A DNA stretch of 64,000 nt from the NCBI GenBank assembly GCA_036678685.1, contig JAZIHH010000001.1, positions 124,001 to 188,000 on the forward strand, written 5' to 3'. Within the stretch, counting starts at the first letter, position 1, and each line of letters begins with the position of its first letter. Below the pieces are notes generated by a model. It searched no databases and was not told the DNA's origin. It was given only the letters and a program-made list of their open reading frames with translations. The DNA comes from JAZIHH01 sp036678685 (GTDB lineage Bacteria > Bacillota > UBA4882 > UBA10575). A program made the translations under genes and the position numbers. Below, one piece after another: positions 7,643 to 16,005 of this stretch.

Positions 7643-9055
7643 CTAGGAACTAAGCCCGTTTCCTTTTCCCACCCGTACCCGCGCATATTTCCATTCCCCG
7701 GAACGGAACCGTAAGAAAATCACCGTCGAACGGGTATATTGATCCAGGACAAAGGCGACCCACGCCCCAACCAGCCCCCAGCGGAAGACATGAACAAAAA
7801 GATAAGACCCAAAAACCCGGAAGGTCCAGATCCCCGAGGCGCAAGCGATCAAAGGGTAGACCGTATCACCGGCTCCCCGTAAGGCGCCCGCCAGGGTAAG
7901 CTGGGTGGACTGACCCGGTAAGGAAAGGGCAAAGATTTTTAGAATGGTGCCGGCCATGGCGGCAACCGTCAAATCTGAGGTATACAACCGGGCGAAAAAA
8001 TGCGAAAACAGAATAAAGATCAGCCCGGCAAAACCGGCGACGGTCACGGCCATTTTATGAACCGTATGCGCGTACTTCTCCGCTTTTGTCACTTCATTGG
8101 CGCCAAGGCTCTGCCCGACCAGGGTCGTGGCAGCGATCGAAAAGGCCATGCTGGGGGCGAATGATAAGCCGCTGATATTGATTCCGATCTGATGGGCGGC
8201 AAAACTTAAAGTCCCCAGTCCGGCAACGTTACGGGCGAACATCATAATACCGCTCTGTAAGACAAACTGTTCTAAAGCGGCCGGCATGCCGATGGAGAAT
8301 ACTTTCCTGACCGTTTGCGGATAAAGCCGGTAATCATCTTTCAACCGCAAGGAAATTTTTGTATGCCGCGAACAGTAAAGGATAGCTAATCCTGCCAGAC
8401 AGGCCAAAAAACGGGCGCAGGTTGTCGAGAGCGCGGCGCCGGCCACCTCTAACCGAGGAAAGCCAAATTTTCCGTAGATTAAAACGTAATTGCCGAAAAC
8501 ATTCAGGAGGTTGCTCCCGACATTATAGAGCATCGGAATTCTGGTTTCTCCCGCCCCCCGGAGCGCCGCGCTGATTCCCATCGCCATCGCCTGAAATAAT
8601 AACCCGCCCGCCACAATCTGGAAGTAGGCCACGGCCATCCCCATCGTATCCGGATCGGCGCCCATAAACCGGACCACCGGACGGGCGCAGCCCACCCCCA
8701 CCCCGCTCAGTAAGAGCCCTAACAACAGGTTGACCACGATACTTTGGCGGGTAACGGAACGGGCTTCCTTTAAGTTTCCGGCTCCCACATTCCAGGCGAC
8801 CAAGGTGGTGGTCCCGATATTGACCGCGGCAAAAATCGCCAGGAGCAACATAAAGGGCTGACGGGTTAGTCCGACGGCGGCAATCGCCGCAGGACCCAAG
8901 CCCCCCACCATCATCATATCCACCATCTCAAACAAGGTTGACATGACCAGTTCCACAAAGGCCGGAGCGGTAATGGCAATAATCTCTTTCCATAACGGTT
9001 GCGAACGAAAACCGAAACGTGCCTTGATTTTTCCTTTTAACCCTGGTTGTTTCAA
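7643..9055 (-). CDS. MATE family multidrug/Na+ antiporter
   Basis: The product has 470 residues and twelve predicted membrane segments, as in MATE exporters of the NorM/DinF type. 'LVMSTLFEMVDMMMVGGLGPAAIAAVGL' in the first helices and its internal-repeat partner near 'VGQSLGANEV' are typical. It would export cationic compounds in exchange for Na+ or H+. The start is TTG at 9055, 8 nt after GGAGG; the frame extends seven codons further to a TTG at 9076, but that codon lies upstream of the binding site. It ends in TAG about 185 bp from the tRNA. No adjacent regulator is visible. Confidence 0.88.
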   Translation of the reverse strand: MKQPGLKGKIKARFGFRSQPLWKEIIAITAPAFVELVMSTLFEMVDMMMVGGLGPAAIAAVGLTRQPFMLLLAIFAAVNIGTTTLVAWNVGAGNLKEARSVTRQSIVVNLLLGLLLSGVGVGCARPVVRFMGADPDTMGMAVAYFQIVAGGLLFQAMAMGISAALRGAGETRIPMLYNVGSNLLNVFGNYVLIYGKFGFPRLEVAGAALSTTCARFLACLAGLAILYCSRHTKISLRLKDDYRLYPQTVRKVFSIGMPAALEQFVLQSGIMMFARNVAGLGTLSFAAHQIGINISGLSFAPSMAFSIAATTLVGQSLGANEVTKAEKYAHTVHKMAVTVAGFAGLIFILFSHFFARLYTSDLTVAAMAGTILKIFALSLPGQSTQLTLAGALRGAGDTVYPLIACASGIWTFRVFGSYLFVHVFRWGLVGAWVAFVLDQYTRSTVIFLRFRSGEWKYARVRVGKGNGLSS

Positions 9056-9309
9056 TCTGCTTTCCTCCGTTGTCAATGATCGTTGTCAAGGATCGACTGA
9101 ATACCCGGTTCCAGCATTATCATTATCATTATATCATATCATCTTTGCTTTCCCCTGGTGCTTTGTTTCTCTTCGCGCCACTTCCAGTTAACCACATTTG
9201 TTGATTTACGTTGCACCGCCGGCGTTGCCCAAGATAATTTGACCAACGCTCTCCGGGCGAATTTTCGCCCCCGGATAAATAATTCAAAAAAATTTTTTTT
9301 AAAAATAGC

Positions 9310-9338
9310 TTGCAATATAACATTAAATGTGTTACAAT
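9310..9338 (+). promoter_or_regulatory. Promoter for a plus-strand small RNA
   Basis: TTGCAA (9310-9315), exactly 17 bp, TACAAT (9333-9338). The surrounding DNA is very A+T-rich. No plus-strand protein gene follows before the next terminator. Confidence 0.65.
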
Positions 9339-9344
9339 ATTAAT

Positions 9345-9490
9345 TGTCTTGAAATATATTTCAAGGCCGAGCATTGCCGTGACGCCAGGCGCCTGAGACT
9401 AGGTGGATGCTCACCTCTCTTGACCACGCCGGCAGTCAGAGAGGAAAAAAAGATTTATCCTTGACCACCCAAAAATGGTGGTCTTTTTTC
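9345..9490 (+). ncRNA. Candidate structured small RNA, family unknown
   Basis: After the promoter at 9310-9338 the sequence can fold into successive hairpins. The first is CTTGAAA-TATA-TTTCAAG (about 9348-9365). Next is a long-range helix GAGCAT/ATGCTC (about 9369-9412), then CCTCTCT-T-GAC ... GTCAGAGAGG (about 9413-9444). A classical terminator follows, GACCACC/GGTGGTC with six T (9463-9489). It is about 145 nt long and stands alone between divergent-facing ends of the MATE and hydrogenase genes. The rest of the 9056-9676 gap contains only the hydrogenase terminator. I compared it in mind with SRP RNA, 6S, tmRNA and the common riboswitches and saw no match. Confidence 0.55.
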
Positions 9491-9559
9491 TGTTCTTTTT
9501 TAAATTTAAATATATTCCCCTCTGTTCTTTCCCCGCTTAAAGAAGAGGTGCAAAAAGGA

Positions 9560-9592
9560 AAGAAAAAAGCCCCGGCACCCGCGGGGCTTTCT
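9560..9592 (-). terminator. Terminator of the hydrogenase operon
   Basis: Minus-strand stem AAAGCCCCG / CGGGGCTTT (9567-9590) followed by TTTTTCTTT, about 85 bp after the hndD stop codon. Confidence 0.75.
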
Positions 9593-9676
9593 TCTTTTTC
9601 CACCCGTTCCGGCATTCTGAACGCCGTTTACACAACGGACATCTTTTGCCTTCCCGTTTCGCTCGTATTGAGCCTC

Positions 9677-11425
9677 TTATTGAGCGGCTGCCGCCTTCTC
9701 CGGGTATTTCCCGCGTTCGGTGTAATGCGTGTGTAAGAGGCGATAGGATTTTTCTCCCAGCGGCTCACCGAGGAATTCTTCGTAAAGGGTCTTAACCGCC
9801 GGGTTTTCGTGGGATTTACGCAACGGCATCCCGGCATCCGCCCGGTAAATCGCTTCAATCCTCTTCTGCCGGATCTCGTTGGTCGTGGGGATGGGCTGAC
9901 CGCCGCCGCCGATGCACCCGCCCGGGCAGCACATAATCTCAATGAAGTGGTAATCCGCTTTCCCTTCCTTAATCAGGTCCAGCAATTTCCGGGCGTTCCC
10001 CAGCCCGTGGGCGACCGCCACTTTAACCTTTGTCCCTTTCAAATCGACTTCCGCCTCTTTTATGCCCTCCAACCCGCGGACATCAACAAAATCCACCGAC
10101 TCCAGGGTTTCCCCGGTGACAACTTCATAGACGGTACGTAAAGCCGCTTCCATCACCCCGCCGGTGGCGCCGAAGATCACTCCGGCGCCGGTGGAAATGC
10201 CAAGGGGGTCGTCATATTCTTCCTCGGGCAAGTCGCTGAAGCGGATACCGGCCTCCCGGAGCATCCGTCCCAGTTCCCTCGTGGTTAAAACCGCATCAAC
10301 ATCCGGGTATCCCGAATCCGTCATTTCCGGCCTGCTGCATTCAAATTTCTTCGCCGTGCACGGCATGATGGAGACCACATAAATATCGGCCGGGTTAATC
10401 CCGGTTTTTTCCGCGTAATAGGTTTTGGCTAAAGCGCCGAACATCTGCTGCGGCGATTTACACGTGGAAAGATGAGCAAGCAGTTCGGGATAGAAATGTT
10501 CAATATACTTAATCCAGCCGGGACTGCAAGAGGTGATCATGGGCAGGGTTTCCCCGTTCTTCAACCGTTTCAGCAGTTCGTGACCTTCCTCAATAATGGT
10601 TAGGTCGGCACTGAAATCAGTATCAAAGACCCGGTCAAAACCCAGCCGGCGCAGGGCGGCCACCAGTTGCCCGGTAGTCACTTCACCCGGTTCCAGGCCC
10701 ATCTCCTCGCCGATGGAAACGCGGATGGCGGGCGCCGTCTGTACCACCACGTGTTTCTTGGGATCGGCCAAAGCCGCCCAGACCCGTTCGGTATGGTCCT
10801 GTTCGTAAATGGCTCCTACCGGACAAACCAGCGAGCACTGGCCGCATTGCACACAGGCCACATCCGCCAGATCCACTCCCCCGGCCGGGGCAATGGTGGT
10901 GGCAAATCCCCTCTCTACCGGGTACAACGCCCCTACTCCCTGGATCTGGTGACAAACCTCCACGCACCGCCGGCAAAGAATGCATTTGGCCGGGTCGCGC
11001 ACCAGCGCCGGCGTAGAAACATCTTTTTTCTCCGTTTTGATCTGATTCGGGAACCTTTGTTCCCGCACCCCCAACTGGTCGGCAAGGGTCTGCAGCTCAC
11101 ACCGTTGGTTCCGCACGCAGTTCAAGCAATCCTGGGGGTGATTGGAGAGTAAAAGTTCCACGTTGATCCGGCGGGCCTGCCGCACCCGGGGCGAATTGGT
11201 CCGGATGACCATTCCTTCCCTGACCGGCTGGGAACAGGCGGCCTGCAGGGTCCGGCTTCCTTCGACCTCCACCACACAGACCCGGCACATCCCTTTGGTG
11301 CCCAGGTCTTCATTGTAACACAGGGTCGGTATTTCAATCCCGGCGGCCCGGGCCGCCGCGAGAATGGTACTGTCTTTCGGTACCTGTATTTCCCGGCCGT
11401 CAATCGTCACTTTAACCTGTTCCAT
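9677..11425 (-). CDS. hndD: [FeFe]-hydrogenase catalytic subunit (HndD/HydA type)
   Basis: The 582-residue protein makes or consumes H2 in the cytoplasm. From N to C terminus it has a plant-type [2Fe-2S] domain (about 1-80, Cys at 'CYNEDLG', 'CRVC'), a His-Cys3 [4Fe-4S] site ('NHPQDCLNC' ... 'C'), a two-cluster ferredoxin domain ('CILCRRCVEVC', 'CVQCGQCSLVCP') and the H-cluster domain. The three H-cluster motifs are present: 'TSCSPGW' (L1), 'MPCTAKKFE' (L2) and 'EIMCCPGGCIGGGGQP' (L3). A short small-subunit-like tail follows. The ATG at 11425 has AAGGGATG upstream. It is last in hndB-hndA-hndC-hndD, so the holoenzyme is expected to couple H2 to NAD(P)H and possibly ferredoxin. Confidence 0.95.
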   Translation of the reverse strand: MEQVKVTIDGREIQVPKDSTILAAARAAGIEIPTLCYNEDLGTKGMCRVCVVEVEGSRTLQAACSQPVREGMVIRTNSPRVRQARRINVELLLSNHPQDCLNCVRNQRCELQTLADQLGVREQRFPNQIKTEKKDVSTPALVRDPAKCILCRRCVEVCHQIQGVGALYPVERGFATTIAPAGGVDLADVACVQCGQCSLVCPVGAIYEQDHTERVWAALADPKKHVVVQTAPAIRVSIGEEMGLEPGEVTTGQLVAALRRLGFDRVFDTDFSADLTIIEEGHELLKRLKNGETLPMITSCSPGWIKYIEHFYPELLAHLSTCKSPQQMFGALAKTYYAEKTGINPADIYVVSIMPCTAKKFECSRPEMTDSGYPDVDAVLTTRELGRMLREAGIRFSDLPEEEYDDPLGISTGAGVIFGATGGVMEAALRTVYEVVTGETLESVDFVDVRGLEGIKEAEVDLKGTKVKVAVAHGLGNARKLLDLIKEGKADYHFIEIMCCPGGCIGGGGQPIPTTNEIRQKRIEAIYRADAGMPLRKSHENPAVKTLYEEFLGEPLGEKSYRLLHTHYTERGKYPEKAAAAQ

Positions 11426-11462
11426 GCTGTCACATCCCTTTCTTTATATTAATTACTTTATC

Positions 11463-13109
11463 TTAAATAACTTTCGCCCGAAGTTTCGGGGAAAGGCCCC
11501 GGCAAACCCCGGCCGGGCATTCCCCGGCGGCATGCCGGTAAATTTCATCTTCAAAATACTGCAGGGCGGTAACAACCGAATTCGGAGCGGATTGGCCCAA
11601 ACCGCATAAGGACGAAAGCTGCATGGCTTGGCAAAGTTCCCGGATAAGCCGGATCTCATTTCTCCCGGCTTCACCTAACGTAAGGGCGTGCAACAGATCA
11701 TAAAGACGCGCCGTTCCCTCACGGCAGGGCGTGCACTGTCCGCAAGATTCATGCCGGAAAAACTTCATGAAACAACAAAGGATATCAACGATACAATGGG
11801 AATCATCAATGATTAACAAGGCCCCGGAACCCAGCGCAGATCCGGCTTCGGCCAGTGTGTCGTAATCCATGGGCAAGTCAAGGAATTCTTTCGGCAGGCA
11901 TCCCCCGGAAGTTCCGCCGGTTTGGGCCAACTTGAACCCCTTCCCGCCCGGAATTCCTCCTCCCACGCCGTAAATAACTTTACGAAGGGTTATCCCCATG
12001 GGCACTTCAATCAAACCTTGATTATTAATATCCCCCAGCATGGTGAAGACCTTGGTGCCCGGGGTCGTTTCCGTTCCGATACTGCGGAACCATTCCGCTC
12101 CCTTCAGGATAATGGGAGGAATATTGGCCAGGGTCTCCACATTATTAACGACCGTCGGTTTCCCCCACAAACCGGCCACCCCGGGATAAGGGGGTTTAAT
12201 CCGCGGTTCTCCCCTTTTCCCTTCCAAAGATTCGATCAGCGCGGTCTCTTCGCCGCAAACATAGGCGCCGGCGCCGGTCCGGATCGTAATGTCAAAATTG
12301 AAATCCGTGCCGAAGATCCCCTCTCCCAGGAGCCCGAGTTCTTTAGCCCGGGCGACGGCCTTCCGCAAACGCTCGATGGAGAGGGTATACTCCCCGCGAA
12401 TATAGACGATGCCTTGACTGGCGCCGACCGCATAGCCGGCGATGGCCATGGCTTCAATTATTGAGTGGGGATCGCCTTCCAAAATCAAGCGGTCTTTAAA
12501 GGTCCCCGGTTCTCCTTCGTCCGCATTACATATAATATACTTATGGTCCGCCTCCACACCGGCCGTAAACGACCACTTGAGCCCGGTGGGGAAACCGGCC
12601 CCTCCCCGGCCGCGGAGGCCGGAATCTTTGACCATCGCCACTACCTGCTCCGGGGTAAGGGAGGTCAAAACTTTTCCCAAGGCTTCATAGCCGTCATTGG
12701 CAATATATTCTTCAATGGAATCGGGATCAATGCGTCCACAATTACGAAGGACAATCCGCTGTTGCCGGTCCAGGTATCCTTTTTCCTCCAAAGAAACAAC
12801 GGGCCTGGCCTCCCCCGCCTTTTCCCGGTAAACCAAATCCTCGACGACCCGGCCTTTTAACAGATGTTCCTGGACTATCCGGGATATGTCTTCCGGTTTT
12901 AGTTTACTGTACATTACCCCTTCCGGGTAAACTATTATAACCGGACCTTCGTCGCAAGGGCCGAGACATCCGGTTTCCACCACGCGTATCTCATCTCCCA
13001 AACCGGCCCGGTCGATTTCCCGGCCCAGAGCGTCCTTTACCGCACCGGCGCCCTTTAACATACAGGGAGTTCCTACACAAACCAGGACGTGGGCGCGAAA
13101 ATAACTCAT
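11463..13109 (-). CDS. hndC: NAD(P)H-binding flavoprotein subunit of the hydrogenase (HndC/HydB, NuoF-like)
   Basis: The 548 residues comprise an N-terminal thioredoxin-like [2Fe-2S] domain ('CVGTPC' ... 'CLGPCDEGP', about 10-60), the NuoF FMN/NADH fold ('GLRGRGGAGFPTGLKW', 'NADEGEPGTFKDR', 'GAGAYVCGEETALIESLEG') and a [4Fe-4S] domain ('ESCGQCTPCREG' plus a later Cys). The protein ends soon after 'CPAGVC', where many HydB proteins continue into a two-cluster ferredoxin domain. That tail is absent here, and no remnant lies in the 37-bp gap to hndD. It passes electrons between NAD(P)H and the catalytic subunit. The ATG has AAGGAGGGG. Confidence 0.94.
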   Translation of the reverse strand: MSYFRAHVLVCVGTPCMLKGAGAVKDALGREIDRAGLGDEIRVVETGCLGPCDEGPVIIVYPEGVMYSKLKPEDISRIVQEHLLKGRVVEDLVYREKAGEARPVVSLEEKGYLDRQQRIVLRNCGRIDPDSIEEYIANDGYEALGKVLTSLTPEQVVAMVKDSGLRGRGGAGFPTGLKWSFTAGVEADHKYIICNADEGEPGTFKDRLILEGDPHSIIEAMAIAGYAVGASQGIVYIRGEYTLSIERLRKAVARAKELGLLGEGIFGTDFNFDITIRTGAGAYVCGEETALIESLEGKRGEPRIKPPYPGVAGLWGKPTVVNNVETLANIPPIILKGAEWFRSIGTETTPGTKVFTMLGDINNQGLIEVPMGITLRKVIYGVGGGIPGGKGFKLAQTGGTSGGCLPKEFLDLPMDYDTLAEAGSALGSGALLIIDDSHCIVDILCCFMKFFRHESCGQCTPCREGTARLYDLLHALTLGEAGRNEIRLIRELCQAMQLSSLCGLGQSAPNSVVTALQYFEDEIYRHAAGECPAGVCRGLSPKLRAKVI

Positions 13110-13183
13110 GGAAACCCCTCCTTAGATATAATCGGTTCGCGATCACAATTTATATAAACCGCCGTCTCCTCTGCTTCTTAAAA

Positions 13184-13663
13184 TCAGGAATATTCCTCTA
13201 AAATCTCTTTCACCCGCTCCGGGGTGAGATTGCCGTAAACACGGTCGTCGATCACCATGGCGGGCGCCACCCCGCACACGCCGAGACAACTGGTAAGCTC
13301 CAGGGTAAATTTTTTATCTTTCGTGGTCTCACCGGGGTTGATGCCCAAAAGTTCCTGAAGTGTTTCCAGAACATTGACCGCACCACGGATATGGCAGGGC
13401 GGGCTTTCGCAAACTCTGATAATATACTTGCCTTTGGGTTCCGTGGCCAGCAGAGTATAAAAAGTAGCCACCCCGTACACACGGCTGGCTGGGATATTCA
13501 ACCCGTCGGCAACTTCTTCTATGATATCTTTTGACAAATAACCATGGACTTCTTGAATGTCACGGAGGATCTCCAAGAGCGCCCCCGGGTCGGCTTTATA
13601 CTCCCTGATTACTTGACCCACGTTCATCGTGGCTGTTTCCGCTGCCGAAGACTTTACCGCCAT
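13184..13663 (-). CDS. hndA: [2Fe-2S] NuoE-like hydrogenase subunit (HndA/HydC)
   Basis: The 159-residue protein has an N-terminal helical part ('YKADPGALLEILRDIQEVHGYL', typical of NuoE) and a thioredoxin-like [2Fe-2S] domain with four cysteines in 'CESPPC' and 'CLGVCG'. The start is the ATG at 13663; another ATG at 13681 lies inside the GGAGGTG ribosome binding site and is unlikely. It forms the electron-transfer unit with HndC. It begins 23 bp after hndB and is part of the same transcript. Confidence 0.92.
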   Translation of the reverse strand: MAVKSSAAETATMNVGQVIREYKADPGALLEILRDIQEVHGYLSKDIIEEVADGLNIPASRVYGVATFYTLLATEPKGKYIIRVCESPPCHIRGAVNVLETLQELLGINPGETTKDKKFTLELTSCLGVCGVAPAMVIDDRVYGNLTPERVKEILEEYS

Positions 13664-13686
13664 TAAAGTCACCACCTCCATTTAGA

Positions 13687-14052
13687 TTAACGGTTGATAA
13701 CCCACTCGCCGACAATATTGCCATTGACCACATGCCGGGCAATAATCTGCCGGGCTTTGTCGGCGGAAACCTTGCCGTAAGTAACCTCCGGCCCGCCGGG
13801 CATTTTCACTTCCACAATGGGTTCTTGTTCACAAAGGCCTAAACAACCGGTCTGGGTCACCAAGACGTTACCAAGGTTCCTTTTTTCCAGTTCTTGCAGA
13901 ATCGCGCCCATTGTTTCACGGGCGCCGGCCGCAATACCACAGGTGCCCATGCCAACAACGATCTTAATCTTGCCGGCGTCTTCACCTTCGCGAATTTCCG
14001 TCATTTTTCTGGTTTCTTCTCTAATTTTGGCCAGGTCTTCGAGGGACTTCAA
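13687..14052 (-). CDS. hndB: Thioredoxin-like [2Fe-2S] ferredoxin subunit (HndB)
   Basis: The 121-residue protein contains 'GMGTCGIAAGA' and 'QTGCLGLCEQEP', which provide the four cluster ligands of the thioredoxin-like ferredoxin family. Its place before hndA matches HndB of NADP-reducing hydrogenases. The start codon is TTG at 14052, 7 nt after AGGAGG; there is no in-frame ATG nearby. As first gene of the operon it carries the 120-nt leader with the putative Rex operator. Confidence 0.88.
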   Translation of the reverse strand: MKSLEDLAKIREETRKMTEIREGEDAGKIKIVVGMGTCGIAAGARETMGAILQELEKRNLGNVLVTQTGCLGLCEQEPIVEVKMPGGPEVTYGKVSADKARQIIARHVVNGNIVGEWVINR

Positions 14053-14076
14053 TGATGAACCTCCTTTATCAATAAT

Positions 14077-14094
14077 TTGTTCTATATTTCACAA
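14077..14094 (-). promoter_or_regulatory. Possible Rex (NADH/NAD+ sensor) operator
   Basis: The minus strand reads TTGTGAAATATAGAACAA, an 18-bp imperfect palindrome matching the general Rex pattern TTGTGAA-N4-TTNACAA at most positions. It lies about 80-95 bp after the predicted transcription start and 25 bp before hndB, so binding would act as a roadblock. It is plausible because Rex commonly controls NADH-consuming fermentation genes, but the match is imperfect and no rex gene is in view. Confidence 0.4.
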
Positions 14095-14178
14095 ACTTGT
14101 GTTGAAAAAAACAGGTTCCCGTCCACCCCCCTTTTTCAAGGAAAGATGAACGTTTACCCAAAAAAGCAGGTCAATTCA

Positions 14179-14207
14179 ATTATAGCTTTTTGTTTGGTAT
14201 TGGTCAA
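14179..14207 (-). promoter_or_regulatory. Promoter of the hnd hydrogenase operon
   Basis: Minus-strand TTGACC (14202-14207), 17-bp spacer, perfect TATAAT (14179-14184). It yields a leader of about 120 nt before hndB. Confidence 0.8.
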
Positions 14208-14335
14208 TGCCGATCTGGCCACCAACCATAAGGGCTTGCGGAAAAACCCTTTTTCTGTCGGTCTTTCGACCGTACCGGGTAAAATATAAATATTTTGTAA
14301 CATTTTTATCCGCTGTTACGTTGCATTTTTCACTT

Positions 14336-15376
14336 TTATCTCTTCACCCCGACGGCTATTTTTTTGATGGTTTGTAACGCCGTTTTAATCTGGGGAAGAG
14401 AAACATCCTTATGGGTAACGAAGCGGACGGTGTATTTCCCAAAGGGAACACCGAGCACTCCCTCTTCCTTCATCACGGCTAAAAACTCTCCGGCCGTCAT
14501 CTTGAGCCCTTCCACAGAAAAAAGGATTATATTCGTTTGCACGGTGGCGGGATCAAGGGACAGTCCTGGTATTTCCGCCAGTCCTTCCGCTAGAAACCGG
14601 GCATGTTCATGGTCTTCCACTAGGCGGTCGACCATCTCTTCCAAGGCCACAAGTCCGGCGGCGGCCAGGACACCCGCCTGCCGCATCCCGCCGCCCAGCA
14701 GTTTCCGGTATTTTCTGGCTTTTTTAATAAACTCACTGCTTCCGGCCAAAAGGGAGCCAACCGGCGCACCCAGTCCTTTGGAAAGGCAAAACATCACCGA
14801 ATCAACCGGACGGGTCAGTTCTCCGGGTTTCACCCCCAGCCGGCAGGCGGCGTTAAAAATTCTGGCGCCGTCCAAATGTACCGGTATCCCGTTTTCCCTG
14901 GCTACGGCGGCCATGAGTTCCGTTTCTTCCGGCGTAAGAACCGTCCCTCCCGCCCGGTTATGGGTATTTTCCAGGCAAAGGAGGCCGGTGCGCGGTTGAT
15001 GGATATCCTTTTCCCGCACGGCTTGTCTGAGGAGTTCCGGTTCCATAAACCCGTTTTTCCCCGGAATAACACGCGTCTGGACGCCGGAAAGAAAGGCCAG
15101 TCCGCCTGCTTCATAGTAAAAAATGTGGGAATCCGCCTCGACGAGAACTTCGTCGCCGCGGGAAACATGGGCTAAAACAGCAATCTGGTTGCCCATGGTC
15201 CCGCTGGGCACAAAAAGGGCGGCCTCCTTGCCAACCATGGCCGCACCCGTCTCTTCCAGCCGGCGGACAGTGGGGTCCTCGCCATAAACATCATCACCCA
15301 CCTCGGCGGTGGCCATGGCTTTTCTCATGTTTTCCGTCGGCCGGGTAACCGTATCGCTTCGTAGATCAATCACCAT
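14336..15376 (-). CDS. ltaE: Low-specificity L-threonine aldolase
   Basis: The 346-residue fold-type I PLP enzyme cleaves (allo-)threonine to glycine and acetaldehyde. 'LRSDTVTRPT' at the start, 'GDDVYGEDPTV', 'FVPSGTMGNQIA' and the region 'MFCLSKGLGAPVGSLLAGS' with the PLP lysine (K in 'SKGLGAP') are the family signatures. The ATG follows GAGGGGAGAAGAG. It is downstream of folK by 134 bp with an inverted repeat between. Glycine from this reaction could feed one-carbon metabolism, which fits the folate genes next door, but that link is inference. Confidence 0.93.
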   Translation of the reverse strand: MVIDLRSDTVTRPTENMRKAMATAEVGDDVYGEDPTVRRLEETGAAMVGKEAALFVPSGTMGNQIAVLAHVSRGDEVLVEADSHIFYYEAGGLAFLSGVQTRVIPGKNGFMEPELLRQAVREKDIHQPRTGLLCLENTHNRAGGTVLTPEETELMAAVARENGIPVHLDGARIFNAACRLGVKPGELTRPVDSVMFCLSKGLGAPVGSLLAGSSEFIKKARKYRKLLGGGMRQAGVLAAAGLVALEEMVDRLVEDHEHARFLAEGLAEIPGLSLDPATVQTNIILFSVEGLKMTAGEFLAVMKEEGVLGVPFGKYTVRFVTHKDVSLPQIKTALQTIKKIAVGVKR

Positions 15377-15427
15377 TCTCTTCTCCCCTCTGGATTACAA
15401 TTTGGCCCAAGGCCCTTAAAATCCGGC

Positions 15428-15487
15428 AGGTGTCTGCGGCTCACTGCCGGGACCCGGCGTTCTAGCCGTGCGCGGCAGGCAGACACC
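15428..15487. repeat. Inverted repeat between folK and ltaE
   Basis: GGTGTCTGC (15428-15436) and GCAGACACC (15479-15487) are perfect 9-bp inverted arms, with further G+C pairing between. On the minus strand the stem is followed only by GGATTTTAAGG, so it is a weak terminator or mRNA-processing structure between the two genes. Confidence 0.45.
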
Positions 15488-15510
15488 GGCCTGATTTTTC
15501 TCCTTTTTTA

Positions 15511-15996
15511 TTATTTGTTCCGCCGGAGGCAGGCGGAGAAAGTATCCTTTTTGGTCGCGTAAATTTTTTGCCAGGAAACGCCGGTTTCCGGGTGAACGCC
15601 ATCCGGCATGATTTCCACCAGCGGAAGCACGACAAACGAGCGTTCCGCCAGCCGCGGATGGGGAACGGTGAGCCAATGGGATTTGAGCACCCAGTCGCTA
15701 TAGAATAAAAGATCGAGATCGATCAAGCGCGGTCCGAAGCGCGGTCCGGGAACCCGCCCCATCTCCTCCTCGATTTCTTTTAAAGCAAAAAGCAGGCGCA
15801 AGGGGGGAAGGGCGGTCCGGCCCACACATACCTGATTTAAAAACCAGGGCTGGTCGGGATAACCAACCGGTTCGCTCTCGTAGAGGGAAGAATATCGGGC
15901 GCCGGTCACCAGTTTGGACAAACGTTCCCCGGCCTTTTTCAGATTCTCTTCCCGCGAACCCAAGTTGGAACCTAGACCGATCCCTACGGTATACAT
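15511..15996 (-). CDS. folK: 6-hydroxymethyl-7,8-dihydropterin pyrophosphokinase
   Basis: The 161-residue enzyme transfers pyrophosphate from ATP to hydroxymethyl-dihydropterin in folate synthesis. It has 'IGLGSNLGSREENLKKA' at the start, 'SSLYESEPVGYPDQPWFLNQV' and the metal/ATP-binding 'GPRLIDLDLLFYSD'. The size is typical and the ATG follows AGGAGA. It lies 9 bp after folP and is surely co-transcribed. FolB, which often sits between or is fused to these two, is not seen here. Confidence 0.95.
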   Translation of the reverse strand: MYTVGIGLGSNLGSREENLKKAGERLSKLVTGARYSSLYESEPVGYPDQPWFLNQVCVGRTALPPLRLLFALKEIEEEMGRVPGPRFGPRLIDLDLLFYSDWVLKSHWLTVPHPRLAERSFVVLPLVEIMPDGVHPETGVSWQKIYATKKDTFSACLRRNK

Positions 15997-16005
15997 AATA
16001 ATCTC

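Noticed and set aside
9345..9490. TPP riboswitch, because CTGAGA occurs in the fold
   Set aside because: The second conserved TPP block is missing, and no thiamine gene follows on the plus strand.
9345..9490. SRP RNA, 6S RNA or tmRNA
   Set aside because: The conserved GGAAGNNAGCAG apical loop of SRP RNA, the tmRNA tRNA-like ends and the 6S open-bubble design are not apparent.
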